Of a DNA stretch of 16,845 nt, positions 1 to 7,163 are shown in pieces. This DNA comes from DATNNN01 sp035601815 (GTDB taxonomy: Bacteria > Pseudomonadota > Alphaproteobacteria > Rhizobiales > Xanthobacteraceae). Both the position numbers and the translations under genes were made by a program. The first letter of the stretch is position 1. Each line of letters opens with the position of its first letter. The stretch is taken from positions 1 through 16,845 of the forward strand of contig DATNNN010000099.1 of the NCBI GenBank assembly GCA_035601815.1. The letters run 5' to 3'. The notes under the pieces are model-generated. The model saw only the letters and a list, made by a program, of their open reading frames with translations, was not told where the DNA came from and made no database searches.

Positions 1-288
1 GAGCTTGCCCGGCGCTACCAGGACGCGGGCGTGGCGCTCCTCATCCACACGGACGTGGAGCGCGACGGCATGCTGAAGGGCCTCAATCTCGACGCCTCGA
101 TCGCGCTCGCCGATGCGGTGTCGCTTCCGGTGGTGGCTTCCGGCGGGCTGGCGTCGCTCGACGACGTGCGGGCGCTCACCGCGCCGCGCGCGAAAAAGCT
201 TGCCGGCGCCATTACCGGGCGCGCGCTCTACGACGGCCGGCTTGACGTCAAGGAAGCGCTCGCGTTGCTGCGTGCCAAGGCCGCCTGA
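1..288 (+). CDS. hisA: HisA, phosphoribosylformimino-5-aminoimidazole carboxamide ribotide isomerase (3' part only)
   Basis: The C-terminal 95 codons of HisA, the (beta-alpha)8-barrel isomerase that opens the ribose of ProFAR in step four of histidine synthesis. The 5' part lies outside the window. Visible are the barrel-strand motif THTDVERDG-like (here HTDVERDG, about residues 16-23 of the fragment), which carries the second catalytic acid in this family, and the phosphate-binding strand VVASGGL followed by GAITGRALYDG near the end. The reading frame is open from base 1 and ends with TGA at 286-288, one base before the hisF ATG. Identity follows from the motifs plus direct linkage to hisF and hisE; the RDGM context and the GRALY ending are HisA-like rather than HisF-like. 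Confidence 0.95.
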   Translation, partial: ELARRYQDAGVALLIHTDVERDGMLKGLNLDASIALADAVSLPVVASGGLASLDDVRALTAPRAKKLAGAITGRALYDGRLDVKEALALLRAKAA

Positions 289-289
289 C

Positions 290-1066
290 ATGTTCACGGT
301 CCGCGTCATCCCCTGCCTTGATGTGAAGGACGGCCGCGTGGTCAAGGGCGTGCGCTTCGTGGATCTCCGCGACGCCGGCGACCCGGTGGAAGCGGCGAAA
401 GCCTATGACGCCGCCGGCGCCGACGAGCTCTGCTTCCTCGACATTACCGCGAGCCACGAGCGCCGCTCGATCCTGCTCGACGTGGTCACGCGCACGGCGG
501 AAGCCTGCTTCATGCCGCTGACCGTGGGCGGCGGGGTGCGTAGCGTCGACGACGTGCGCACGCTTCTGTCTTCGGGCGCCGACAAGGTGTCGATCAATAC
601 CGCGGCGGTACAGAATCGCAAGCTCGTGCGCGACGCGGCCGAGAAATTCGGCGATCAGTGCATCGTGGTGGCGATCGACGCCAAGAAAGCGTCGAAGCCG
701 GGCGAGGCCGGCCGCTGGGAGGTGTTCACCCATGGCGGCCGCAATCCCACGGGCCTCGACGCCGTGGCCTATGCCCGCGAGGTGGTGTCGCTCGGGGCAG
801 GGGAAATTCTCCTCACCTCCATGGATCGCGACGGCACCAAGCAAGGCTATGATCTGGCGCTGACCCGCGCCGTCGCTGACGCCGTGACCGTGCCGGTGAT
901 CGCCTCGGGCGGCGCCGGCACGCTCGATCATCTCGTGGCTGGCATTCGCGAGGGACATGCCACCGCGGTGCTTGCCGCCTCGATCTTTCACTTCGGCGAG
1001 TTCGGGATCGGCGAGGCCAAGCGCTTTATGGCCGCGGCAGACCTCCCCGTCCGCCTCGATCCGTGA
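290..1066 (+). CDS. hisF: HisF, imidazole glycerol phosphate synthase cyclase subunit
   Basis: A 258-residue protein of normal HisF length. It is the cyclase half of IGP synthase: it uses ammonia channelled from the HisH glutaminase to convert PRFAR into imidazole glycerol phosphate and AICAR in the cytoplasm. The catalytic aspartates of the family are present at D11 (IPCLDVKDGR) and D130 (VVAIDAK). Phosphate-binding segments GGGVRS (about 80-85), SMDRDGT and IASGGAG are intact. The ATG at 290 lies one base after the hisA stop, so translation is probably coupled. An overlapping frame could extend the protein upstream into hisA, but MFTVRVIPCLDVK is the standard HisF N-terminus. hisH is not in the window. 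Confidence 0.98.
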   Translation: MFTVRVIPCLDVKDGRVVKGVRFVDLRDAGDPVEAAKAYDAAGADELCFLDITASHERRSILLDVVTRTAEACFMPLTVGGGVRSVDDVRTLLSSGADKVSINTAAVQNRKLVRDAAEKFGDQCIVVAIDAKKASKPGEAGRWEVFTHGGRNPTGLDAVAYAREVVSLGAGEILLTSMDRDGTKQGYDLALTRAVADAVTVPVIASGGAGTLDHLVAGIREGHATAVLAASIFHFGEFGIGEAKRFMAAADLPVRLDP

Positions 1067-1079
1067 TAACGCCCGCACC

Positions 1080-1397
1080 ATGTTCAGCCTCGACGACCTC
1101 GCCAAGATCATCGCCGCGCGCGCTAGCGCTGGGGCGGCGGATTCCTACACGGCGCAGCTCTTGGCCGCCGGGCCGGAGAAGTGTGCGAAAAAGCTCGGCG
1201 AGGAGGCGGTGGAAACCGTCCTCGCTGCCACCGGCGGCGACAAGCAGGCGCTGGTCGCCGAGAGCGCCGATCTTCTCTACCATCTGCTTGTGCTGCTCGA
1301 GGCGCGCGGCGTGAAGCTCGCCGAGGTCTACGCCGAGCTCGAGCGGCGCACCGCGCGCTCCGGGCTTGAAGAGAAAGCCGCGCGCGGCAGAAAATGA
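1080..1397 (+). CDS. hisE: HisE, phosphoribosyl-ATP pyrophosphatase
   Basis: A 105-residue stand-alone HisE. It is an all-alpha MazG-like pyrophosphohydrolase that converts phosphoribosyl-ATP to phosphoribosyl-AMP plus PPi, step two of histidine synthesis. The metal-binding signature KKLGEEAVET (about residues 37-46) and the later ESADLLYHLLVLL helix (about 61-73) carry the acidic ligands expected of the family. The ATG at 1080 gives the typical start MFSLDDLA and is 13 bp after the hisF stop. Its TGA at 1395-1397 overlaps the coaA ATG (ATGA). It is not fused to HisI, as is usual in alphaproteobacteria. Confidence 0.96.
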   Translation: MFSLDDLAKIIAARASAGAADSYTAQLLAAGPEKCAKKLGEEAVETVLAATGGDKQALVAESADLLYHLLVLLEARGVKLAEVYAELERRTARSGLEEKAARGRK

Positions 1398-2368
1398 CGG
1401 CGGGATCGGGCGCGATGGAGCAACGTACCGACGACGGCCTCTCGCCCTACCGCTTGTTCACGCGCAAGGAATGGGCGTCGCGGCGCGAAGACACGCCGAT
1501 GACGCTCACGCCCACCGAGGTCGCGGAGCTCACGGCGTTCAACGACCGTCTGTCCATGCGCGAGGTGGAGGAGATCTACCTGCCGCTGTCGCGGTTGCTA
1601 TCGCTTTACGTCGCCGCGACGCAGAAGCTCTTCCGCGCCATGCAGCGCTTCCTCGGCACCGAGGACGCCAAGATGCCCTACGTGATCGGCATCGGCGGCT
1701 CGGTGGCGGTCGGCAAGTCGACCACCGCCCGCGTCCTGCAGGCGCTGCTCGCGCGCTGGCCCAACACGCCCAAGGTCGAGCTCATCACCACCGACGGCTT
1801 CCTGTTGCCGAACGCGGTGCTCGAACGCGAAGGGCTGATGGAGAAGAAGGGTTTCCCGGAGTCCTACGATCTGCCGGCGCTATTGCGTTTTCTCTCCGAC
1901 GTGAAGGCCGGCGGCCAGCCGGTGCGGGCGCCGGTGTACAGCCATCTCGTCTACGACGTGATGCCGGGCGAGAGCGTCGAGGTGCGCCGGCCGGATATCC
2001 TGATCGTCGAGGGGCTGAACGTGCTGCAGGCAGGCAACGTGCCGAAGGACGGCAAGGCCATTCCCTTCGTTTCCGATTTCTTCGATTTCTCGATTTACCT
2101 GGACGCCGACGAGGACGTGCTCGAGCGCTGGTACGTGGAGCGGTTCATGCTGCTCCGCGATTCCTCGTTCCGTGATCCGCGCTCCTACTTCCACCGCTAC
2201 GCCAAGGTGAGCGAGCAGGAGGCGCTCACCATGGCAAACTCGATCTGGCAGCGCATCAATCTCGCCAACCTGCACGAGAACATCCTGCCGACGCGCCAGC
2301 GCGCCGACCTTATTCTGCGCAAGGCCGCCGACCACGGCATCGAGACCGTATCGCTGCGCAAGCTCTAA
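1394..2368 (+). CDS. coaA: Type I pantothenate kinase CoaA
   Basis: A 324-residue bacterial type I pantothenate kinase. It phosphorylates pantothenate with ATP in the first, feedback-controlled step of coenzyme A synthesis. The Walker A loop GGSVAVGKST is at residues 101-110 and the acidic LITTDGFLLPN motif around 130-140. The conserved FPESYD segment, RAPVYSHLVYDV, and the C-terminal NLHENILPTRQRADLIL (close to PanK consensus) are all visible. The start at 1394 overlaps the hisE stop by 4 bp; an ATG at 1415 (residue 8) is an alternative, because the first residues are poorly conserved and neither start has a strong Shine-Dalgarno sequence. Linkage of coaA behind hisE is common in this group. 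It converges on the histidine kinase gene with 3 bp between stops, leaving no room for a separate terminator. Confidence 0.97.
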   Translation: MTAGSGAMEQRTDDGLSPYRLFTRKEWASRREDTPMTLTPTEVAELTAFNDRLSMREVEEIYLPLSRLLSLYVAATQKLFRAMQRFLGTEDAKMPYVIGIGGSVAVGKSTTARVLQALLARWPNTPKVELITTDGFLLPNAVLEREGLMEKKGFPESYDLPALLRFLSDVKAGGQPVRAPVYSHLVYDVMPGESVEVRRPDILIVEGLNVLQAGNVPKDGKAIPFVSDFFDFSIYLDADEDVLERWYVERFMLLRDSSFRDPRSYFHRYAKVSEQEALTMANSIWQRINLANLHENILPTRQRADLILRKAADHGIETVSLRKL

Positions 2369-2371
2369 CGT

Positions 2372-4576
2372 TCAGGCGGCGTGGCCGATCTTTTCGAGCC
2401 GCTGTGCGCGGGCGGTGGCGATCGCCTCTTCCAGCCGGTCGCGGTCGAAGGGCTTCACCACGAAGCCGTCCATGCCGGCCTCGCGGCAGGCTTCCCGGTC
2501 CTCGGCGAAGGCGTTGGCGGTCAACGCGATGATGGGGATGCGGCCGGCGTCACCGAGCGCGCGGATGCGCCGCGTCGCCTCGAGGCCATCCATGCCCGGC
2601 AGGTGCAGATCCATCAGGATCAGGTCGTAAGGCGCGCCTGCGGCCAGTGCCGCGTCGACCGCGCTCACCGCCGAGATGCCGTCGCCCACCACGATGGGCC
2701 GGTGGCCGAGCTTGGCGAGCAGCGCCTGCGCGAGCAGCGCGTTGATGTCGTTGTCCTCGGCGATCAGCACCGAGAGGGCCCGCCGCGGCGAGGTGGTATC
2801 GGCCGCGCTCGGCACGTCCGCCGGCACGAGCGGCGGCGCCTCTTCCAGCGCCACCAGGCGGGCGGCGAGCGAGGGCAGCCGCACCGGCTTCACCAGATAC
2901 GAATCGAACCCGGCGGCGCGCAGATCAGCGAGCTCGCCGCGCTCGGCGGGCGAGAGCAGTACGTGGCGCACCGTGGCATGCGGCTCGGCCTTGCGCGCGA
3001 GCGCCGCCGTCACCCCGGCGCCGAAGGCGCGGTCGACCAGGAAATGCGTCCAGTTGCGCTCGGGCAACACGGCCTCGGCCACCGCGGCCTCGGTCACCAG
3101 CGCCGCGTTGGCGCCCCAGGCGATTAGGCGCCGCACCAGTTGCGGCCCGACGATGGGCGAGGGCGAGGCCACCAGCACATCGAGGCCGCGGAGGTTCGGT
3201 CCGGCGTCGGGCAACGACACCTCAGTGGCGGCGGGAAGGTCGACGGTGAAGCTGAACACCGAGCCTTGTTCGAGCGCGCTCTGCAGCGTGATCTCGCCGC
3301 CCATGCGCTCGACGATGCGCCCGGCGATGGCGAGCCCGAGCCCGGTGCCGCCGTGATGGCGCGCGAGCGTATTGTCGCCCTGCTCGAACTCGCGGAAGAT
3401 GCGCTCCTGCGCGTCGGCGCCGACGCCGGGACCGGTATCTCTCACGGTGAAGCGTACACGGCCGATGTCGGCGTGCTCGACGCGCACCGCGACGCCGCCT
3501 TCGTCGGTGAATTTCACGGCGTTGCTGGCGAGATTGAGCAGCACTTGGCGGAGCCGCGCCGCATCGCCCACCACCCGCTGAGGCAGGTCGTCGTCGAGAT
3601 CGGCGGCGATCTCGATGCCTTTCGCCTGCGCCCGCGGCGCCAACAGCTCGACCACGTCGCTGACCACGCCGGAAAGATCGAACGGCACCGTTTCGAGGTC
3701 GAGGCGGCCGGCCTCGATCTTGGAGAAGTCGAGAATTTCCTCGATCAGTCCGAGCAGCGCCTTGCCCGAGGTCTTCACCGCGTTGCCGTAGGTCTGCTGC
3801 TCCGGCGAAAGGGATGTTTCGAAAAGAAGATCGGCCATGCCGAGAATGCCGTTCAACGGTGTCCGCACCTCGTGGCTGACCACAGCGAGGAAGCGCGATT
3901 TGGCGCGGCTTGCCGCCTCCGCCTTCTCGCGCGCCTCGCCGAGCGCGCGCTCGGCGGCGACCCGGCTGGTGACGTCGCGGCCGACGCGCTGCACCTCGAG
4001 CACGCGGCCCTCGCCGTCGCGCACGGCGACTTCCTTCCAGGCGATCGAGCGCACCCCTTCGCGGGTCGCGATCTCCTGATCATAGCTCTTCGATCCGTCG
4101 GCGAGGAACGCCGGCGCGCTTTCGCTCCGCACGTCGAGGAGGATGCTGCGGCCGATGATCTGCTCGAGGGGCTTGCCGAGAAGCGCGCATATGCTCGCGC
4201 TCGCGTGCGTGACGCGGCCGTGCTGGTCCTCGCGCACGACGAAGTCGCCCTGGGCGTCGATCAGCTGCGTGGCGTGGGCGAGGCGCTCCTCGAGCTGCCA
4301 AATGCGGTCGTCGCGTTCGTCCACGTGAGTCTCGAGCTCGTTCAGGCGCTCCGTGAGCTCGCGCGACTGGCGGTGGCGGATGGCGAGCGCGGCAAGGGAG
4401 AACACCAGGAGGCCGGTGAGCATGCCCTCGAAGCCGATCTTGCCGGGGTCGAAGAACTCGAGGGTCTGCTCCTGCGCCAGCGCCGCCGAAGGCAGGAGTA
4501 ATGACGCGAGCGCAAGGAGCTTCGCCGCCCTCGTCCAAACGCTCCGCCGCCGACCGTCCATCGGTCCCGAATGCAT
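2372..4576 (-). CDS. Membrane-anchored PAS hybrid sensor histidine kinase with two receiver-like domains
   Basis: A 734-residue hybrid histidine kinase. Residues 17-35 look like a signal sequence or first membrane helix and about 50-67 (GMLTGLLVFSLAALAI) like a membrane helix, with a very short segment between. An E/R-rich coiled coil spans about 70-105. A PAS domain occupies about 105-205, ending VGRDVTSRVAAERAL. The dimerisation/H-box has its phosphoacceptor at H235 (VVSHEVRTPLNGI). The ATPase domain has N352 (N box), the DTGPGVG loop at 380-386 and the HHGGTGLGLAI loop. Receiver-like domain 1 (about 463-577) lacks the acidic pair. Receiver 2 (about 602-722) is complete: E607/D608, D656, T686, K708. 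It ends on a receiver, with no HPt domain, so it would phosphorelay to a separate HPt or regulator. A GAGGG lies upstream of the ATG. It resembles the general BarA/CckA architecture, but the target is not deducible. Confidence 0.93.
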   Translation of the reverse strand: MHSGPMDGRRRSVWTRAAKLLALASLLLPSAALAQEQTLEFFDPGKIGFEGMLTGLLVFSLAALAIRHRQSRELTERLNELETHVDERDDRIWQLEERLAHATQLIDAQGDFVVREDQHGRVTHASASICALLGKPLEQIIGRSILLDVRSESAPAFLADGSKSYDQEIATREGVRSIAWKEVAVRDGEGRVLEVQRVGRDVTSRVAAERALGEAREKAEAASRAKSRFLAVVSHEVRTPLNGILGMADLLFETSLSPEQQTYGNAVKTSGKALLGLIEEILDFSKIEAGRLDLETVPFDLSGVVSDVVELLAPRAQAKGIEIAADLDDDLPQRVVGDAARLRQVLLNLASNAVKFTDEGGVAVRVEHADIGRVRFTVRDTGPGVGADAQERIFREFEQGDNTLARHHGGTGLGLAIAGRIVERMGGEITLQSALEQGSVFSFTVDLPAATEVSLPDAGPNLRGLDVLVASPSPIVGPQLVRRLIAWGANAALVTEAAVAEAVLPERNWTHFLVDRAFGAGVTAALARKAEPHATVRHVLLSPAERGELADLRAAGFDSYLVKPVRLPSLAARLVALEEAPPLVPADVPSAADTTSPRRALSVLIAEDNDINALLAQALLAKLGHRPIVVGDGISAVSAVDAALAAGAPYDLILMDLHLPGMDGLEATRRIRALGDAGRIPIIALTANAFAEDREACREAGMDGFVVKPFDRDRLEEAIATARAQRLEKIGHAA

Positions 4577-4637
4577 TGGCTGCCCTCGCTTTTCCTTGCG
4601 AAAGCATGCCCGAGCGGACCTTAGGGGATGGTCATCA

Positions 4638-4651
4638 GCCGAAGTTTCGGC
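4638..4651. repeat. Short inverted repeat upstream of the histidine kinase gene
   Basis: GCCGAA-GT-TTCGGC is a perfect 6-bp inverted repeat with a 2-base centre, about 62 bp upstream of the kinase start. No T-run follows on either strand, so it does not look like an intrinsic terminator. A protein-binding operator is possible, but the short length in GC-rich DNA makes chance plausible. Confidence 0.35.
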
Positions 4652-4669
4652 GGCAAATCGTGGCAGATG

Positions 4670-4685
4670 GTTAAGGGAGGGTAAA
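4670..4685 (-). promoter_or_regulatory. Candidate CtrA-binding site upstream of the hybrid kinase
   Basis: On the minus strand the bases read TTTA-CCCTCCC-TTAAC. That matches the alphaproteobacterial CtrA full site TTAA-N7-TTAAC at eight of nine specified bases and with the exact 7-bp spacing. It lies about 95 bp upstream of the kinase ATG, on the same strand as that gene, just past the stop codon of the comM remnant. CtrA control of signalling kinases is common in the class. The match is seen in the sequence; function is inferred. Confidence 0.45.
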
Positions 4686-4690
4686 CGCCG

Positions 4691-4789
4691 TCAGGCGGCA
4701 ATCGCGATGCGCTCGTTCAGCGCCCGGTAGGCGAGCGCTTCGGCGACATGCGGCCGGCGCACGGGCTCGGACTGGTCGAGATCAACGTA
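4691..4789 (-). pseudogene. comM: 3' remnant of comM (YifB-family Mg-chelatase-like ATPase)
   Basis: On the minus strand this stretch encodes YVDLDQSEPVRRPHVAEALAY followed by RALNERIAIAA and a TGA at 4691-4693. That corresponds to the extreme C-terminus of ComM/YifB, whose family ending has the form (T)xADLDxSxxVxxxHVAEALxYR. A full ComM is about 500 residues; only about 32 codons survive. No start codon, AAA+ domain or Lon-type domain precedes it, because 19 bp further upstream on this strand lies the gshB stop. comM commonly sits directly downstream of gshB in Rhizobiales, so the position fits an internal deletion that removed nearly the whole gene. Classified as a non-functional fossil. 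The sequence match is by eye to remembered family features. Confidence 0.78.
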
Positions 4790-4808
4790 AGCTAATTGCT
4801 GGAAGTCG

Positions 4809-5756
4809 TTAGAACGCCTTTCGCCGCCCTTCGATCTTGTCCCAGATCAGCGCCGCGATGTCGGGCCCGCCGAGCTTCTTCACCGCGCGGATGCCGGTGG
4901 GCGAGGTGACGTTGATCTCGGTGAGGTAGCCGCCGATCACGTCGATGCCGACGAACAGGAGCTGGCGCTCGCGCAGCTCCGGCCCGAGGCGCGCGCAAAT
5001 CTCGCGCTCGCGTCGGGTCAGCGCCGTCGCCTTGGCCGCGCCCCCGCGCACCATGTTGGAGCGGAGATCATCGGCGGCCGGCACCCGGTTCACCGCGCCG
5101 GCGAACTCGCCGTCCACCAGAATGATGCGCTTGTCGCCCTGCTTCACCGCCGACAGATATTTCTGCGTGACCCAGGGCTCGCGGAAGGTGGTGGCGAACA
5201 GGTCATAGAGAGAGCCAAAGTTCACGTCGCGGGCGCCCACGCGAAACACCGCCTCGCCGCCGTTGCCGTAGAGCGGCTTCATCACCACGTCGCCATGCTT
5301 GGCGCGGAAGGCCTCGATCTCGTCGCGGTCGCGCGAGAGCAGCGTCGGCGGCATCAGGTCGGCGAACTTGATCACGAACATTTTTTCCGGCGCGTTACGC
5401 ACGTTCGCCGGGTCGTTGACGACGAGCGTCTTCGGCTGGATGCGCTCGAGGAGATGCGTGGCGGTGATGTAGGCGAGATCGAACGGCGGATCCTGGCGCA
5501 TCAGCACCACGTCGAAGGACGAAAGCGCCACGCGCTTCTCTCTGCCGAGGGTGAAGTGATCGCCCGCCTTGTCGCGTACGCTGAGCGGCCGCACCGTGGC
5601 GTAGAGCTTGCCGTCGACAAGCGCCAGACGATCGGGCGTGTAATAGGAAAGCTCGTGGCGGCGCTTCTGCGCCTCGAGCAGGAGCGCGAAGGTCGAGTCA
5701 CCCGCGACGCGGATGCGCTCGATCGGATCCATCTGTACCGCCACGCGCAAAGCCAT
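4809..5756 (-). CDS. gshB: Glutathione synthetase
   Basis: A 315-residue bacterial GshB, an ATP-grasp ligase that joins gamma-glutamylcysteine and glycine to make glutathione in the cytoplasm. Visible motifs: the N-terminal MALRVAVQMDPIERI, MRQDPPFD (86-93) in the N-domain, KPLYGNGG (160-167) as the glycine-rich ATP-grasp loop, QKYL, FVGIDVIG (268-275), and the C-terminal INVTSPTGIR (281-290) with the magnesium-binding Asn. The ATG at 5756 is chosen over an upstream in-frame ATG (5876) because it gives the standard N-terminus. It also has a good Shine-Dalgarno GGAG about 8 bp upstream, overlapping the yraN stop (CTAGGAGTAAGGTGATG). Likely co-transcribed with rsmI and yraN. Downstream lies the comM fossil. 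Confidence 0.97.
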   Translation of the reverse strand: MALRVAVQMDPIERIRVAGDSTFALLLEAQKRRHELSYYTPDRLALVDGKLYATVRPLSVRDKAGDHFTLGREKRVALSSFDVVLMRQDPPFDLAYITATHLLERIQPKTLVVNDPANVRNAPEKMFVIKFADLMPPTLLSRDRDEIEAFRAKHGDVVMKPLYGNGGEAVFRVGARDVNFGSLYDLFATTFREPWVTQKYLSAVKQGDKRIILVDGEFAGAVNRVPAADDLRSNMVRGGAAKATALTRREREICARLGPELRERQLLFVGIDVIGGYLTEINVTSPTGIRAVKKLGGPDIAALIWDKIEGRRKAF

Positions 5757-5766
5757 CACCTTACTC

Positions 5767-6144
5767 CTAGCTTTCCACTTCGAACGCCGACTGGATGTGC
5801 TCGGGCAAAACGCCCGGCGCCACCAGGATCGCGTCGAAGCGGAAATCATATCCTTCATGCTCGGGGTGCGCCGCAAGCCATGCTTCGGCGCCGGCGACGA
5901 TGCGCCGCCGCTGGCGCGGCAGCACCGATTCCGCGGCGTCGGCGAGCGCGGCGCGCGCCTTGACCTCCACGAACACGATGAGCCGCCGCCGCCGCGCCAC
6001 GATGTCGATCTCGCCCACTGGGCTGCGCCAGCGCCGCGCCATCACGCGGAAGCCTTGGGCGACCAGCAGCAACGCCGCGCGGCTCTCCGCCGAAAGGCCG
6101 AAACGGAAGGCCTCGGTTCGCTTCTGGCTCGGCGCCCGCTTCAT
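5767..6144 (-). CDS. yraN: YraN / UPF0102 family endonuclease-fold protein
   Basis: A 125-residue UPF0102 protein with the PD-(D/E)XK nuclease fold. The fold's active-site pattern is present as GEIDIVA (G44-E45-I46-D47) and FVEVKAR (E60, K62), after a conserved AE-x-A-A-x-L-L helix (about 19-28). The substrate is not established for the family; it is a Holliday-junction-resolvase-like fold. The ATG overlaps the rsmI stop by 4 bp (ATGA on the minus strand), a translational-coupling arrangement, and the gene is followed by gshB 10 bp later. The rsmI-yraN pairing is widely conserved in proteobacteria. Confidence 0.93.
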   Translation of the reverse strand: MKRAPSQKRTEAFRFGLSAESRAALLLVAQGFRVMARRWRSPVGEIDIVARRRRLIVFVEVKARAALADAAESVLPRQRRRIVAGAEAWLAAHPEHEGYDFRFDAILVAPGVLPEHIQSAFEVES

Positions 6145-7037
6145 CGCTTGCCCCCGAGCGCGAGCGCACGGGCGTAGACCTCGCGGCGCGCGAGTCCGGT
6201 CTCGCCCGCGACTTCGGCCACCGCGTCCTTGACCGAGCCGCGCGCCAGTGCGTCCGCGAGCTTCGCATCCAGCTCGCCCGCGGACGTCACCGTCACGGCG
6301 GGCGGCGCGATCACCACCACGATCTCGCCCTTGGGCGCGCCCGCCGCCTGATAGTGCTCGGCGAGCGCGGCGAGGGTGCCGCGGCGCACCTCCTCGAAGG
6401 TTTTCGTGAGCTCGCGGCAGACCGATGCGTGGCGCACGCCGAGACCTTGCGACAGATCGGCGAGGCTCGCCGCGAGCCGCGGCCCGCTTTCATAGAGTAC
6501 GAGCGTCGCCGGGATCGCCGCGAGCTCGGCGATGCGGGTGCGGCGCTGGCCGCCCTTGGCCGGCAGAAATCCCTCGAAGAAGAAGCGATCGGTCGGCAAT
6601 CCCGCCGCCACCAGCGCCGCCAGCGCCGCCGACGCCCCGGGGATGGGAAACACCCGGTGGCCGGCGTCGAGCGCCGCCTCGACGAGCTTGTATCCGGGGT
6701 CCGATACGAGCGGCGTGCCGGCGTCGGAGACGAGCGCGATCCTGGCGCCTTCGCCGAGCCGCGCCAGCACCCGCGGCCGCACCGCGGCCGCGTTGTGGTC
6801 GTGGTAGGCCAGCAGCGGCGTCTTGATGCGATAGCGGTCGAACAGCCGCCGCGTGACGCGGGTGTCCTCGCACAGCACGAGATCGGCGGCGGAAAGCGTA
6901 GTCAACGCGCGCAGCGTCACGTCCGCAAGATTGCCGATGGGGGTCGCGACCACGTGCAGCCCCGGCGCGATCGGCCCCGCTTGCAGGGCGATCGTGCGCG
7001 GCTCTCGCGAAGCGGAAGAAGAGGAGTTTGCGGACAT
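6141..7037 (-). CDS. rsmI: RsmI, 16S rRNA (cytidine-1402-2'-O)-methyltransferase
   Basis: A 298-residue SAM-dependent methyltransferase of the tetrapyrrole-methylase fold that 2'-O-methylates C1402 of 16S rRNA in the decoding centre. Family motifs are complete: VVATPIGNLADVTLRAL (29-45), CEDTRVTRRL, the SDAGTPLVSDPG SAM-binding loop, and PIPGASAALAALVAAGLP followed by FFFEGFLP. The ATG at 7037 gives MSANSSSS and a short serine-rich lead before the core. The frame remains open far upstream, antisense to the neighbouring lipoprotein gene, but that extension has no homology-like features. First gene of a rsmI-yraN-gshB run, divergent from the lipoprotein gene with 126 bp between starts. Confidence 0.96.
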   Translation of the reverse strand: MSANSSSSASREPRTIALQAGPIAPGLHVVATPIGNLADVTLRALTTLSAADLVLCEDTRVTRRLFDRYRIKTPLLAYHDHNAAAVRPRVLARLGEGARIALVSDAGTPLVSDPGYKLVEAALDAGHRVFPIPGASAALAALVAAGLPTDRFFFEGFLPAKGGQRRTRIAELAAIPATLVLYESGPRLAASLADLSQGLGVRHASVCRELTKTFEEVRRGTLAALAEHYQAAGAPKGEIVVVIAPPAVTVTSAGELDAKLADALARGSVKDAVAEVAGETGLARREVYARALALGGKR

Positions 7038-7111
7038 GGCGGCCGGCGACTTTAGCCTCGCCCCGCGCCCGGCGACAGCCGCCCGCGCGAAACAGCTGAC
7101 AGACCAACGTT

Positions 7112-7140
7112 TTGACAGCGGCCCGGCGCTGCCGCAGATT
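7112..7140 (+). promoter_or_regulatory. Candidate sigma-70-type promoter for the PBP-activator lipoprotein gene
   Basis: TTGACA at 7112-7117 is a perfect -35 hexamer. CAGATT follows at 7135-7140 after exactly 17 bp; it matches the TATAAT -10 at only three of six positions, which is tolerable for alphaproteobacterial promoters. It lies 23 bp upstream of the ATG at 7164. The promoter of the divergent rsmI gene could not be assigned with confidence. Confidence 0.42.
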
Positions 7141-7163
7141 GCCCCGCGCACGAGGAATCCGGG

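Noticed and set aside
113..289. In-frame upstream extension of hisF into hisA
   Set aside because: The sequence is out-of-frame hisA; the canonical HisF N-terminus begins at the ATG at 290.
2366..2374. Possible bidirectional terminator between coaA and the kinase gene, and similarly between the lipoprotein gene and hemW (8385-8390)
   Set aside because: Stops are 3 bp and 0 bp apart, and no stem-loop with a T-run was seen near either junction.
3140..4501. A 453-codon open frame on the plus strand antisense to the hybrid histidine kinase
   Set aside because: Arginine/alanine/histidine-rich translation without domains, caused by GC-rich third positions of the kinase gene; the minus-strand product has complete kinase motifs.
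5757..5876. Upstream extension of gshB by 40 codons
   Set aside because: It overlaps yraN and is compositionally a frame shadow; the ATG at 5756 has a good ribosome-binding site and gives the standard GshB N-terminus.
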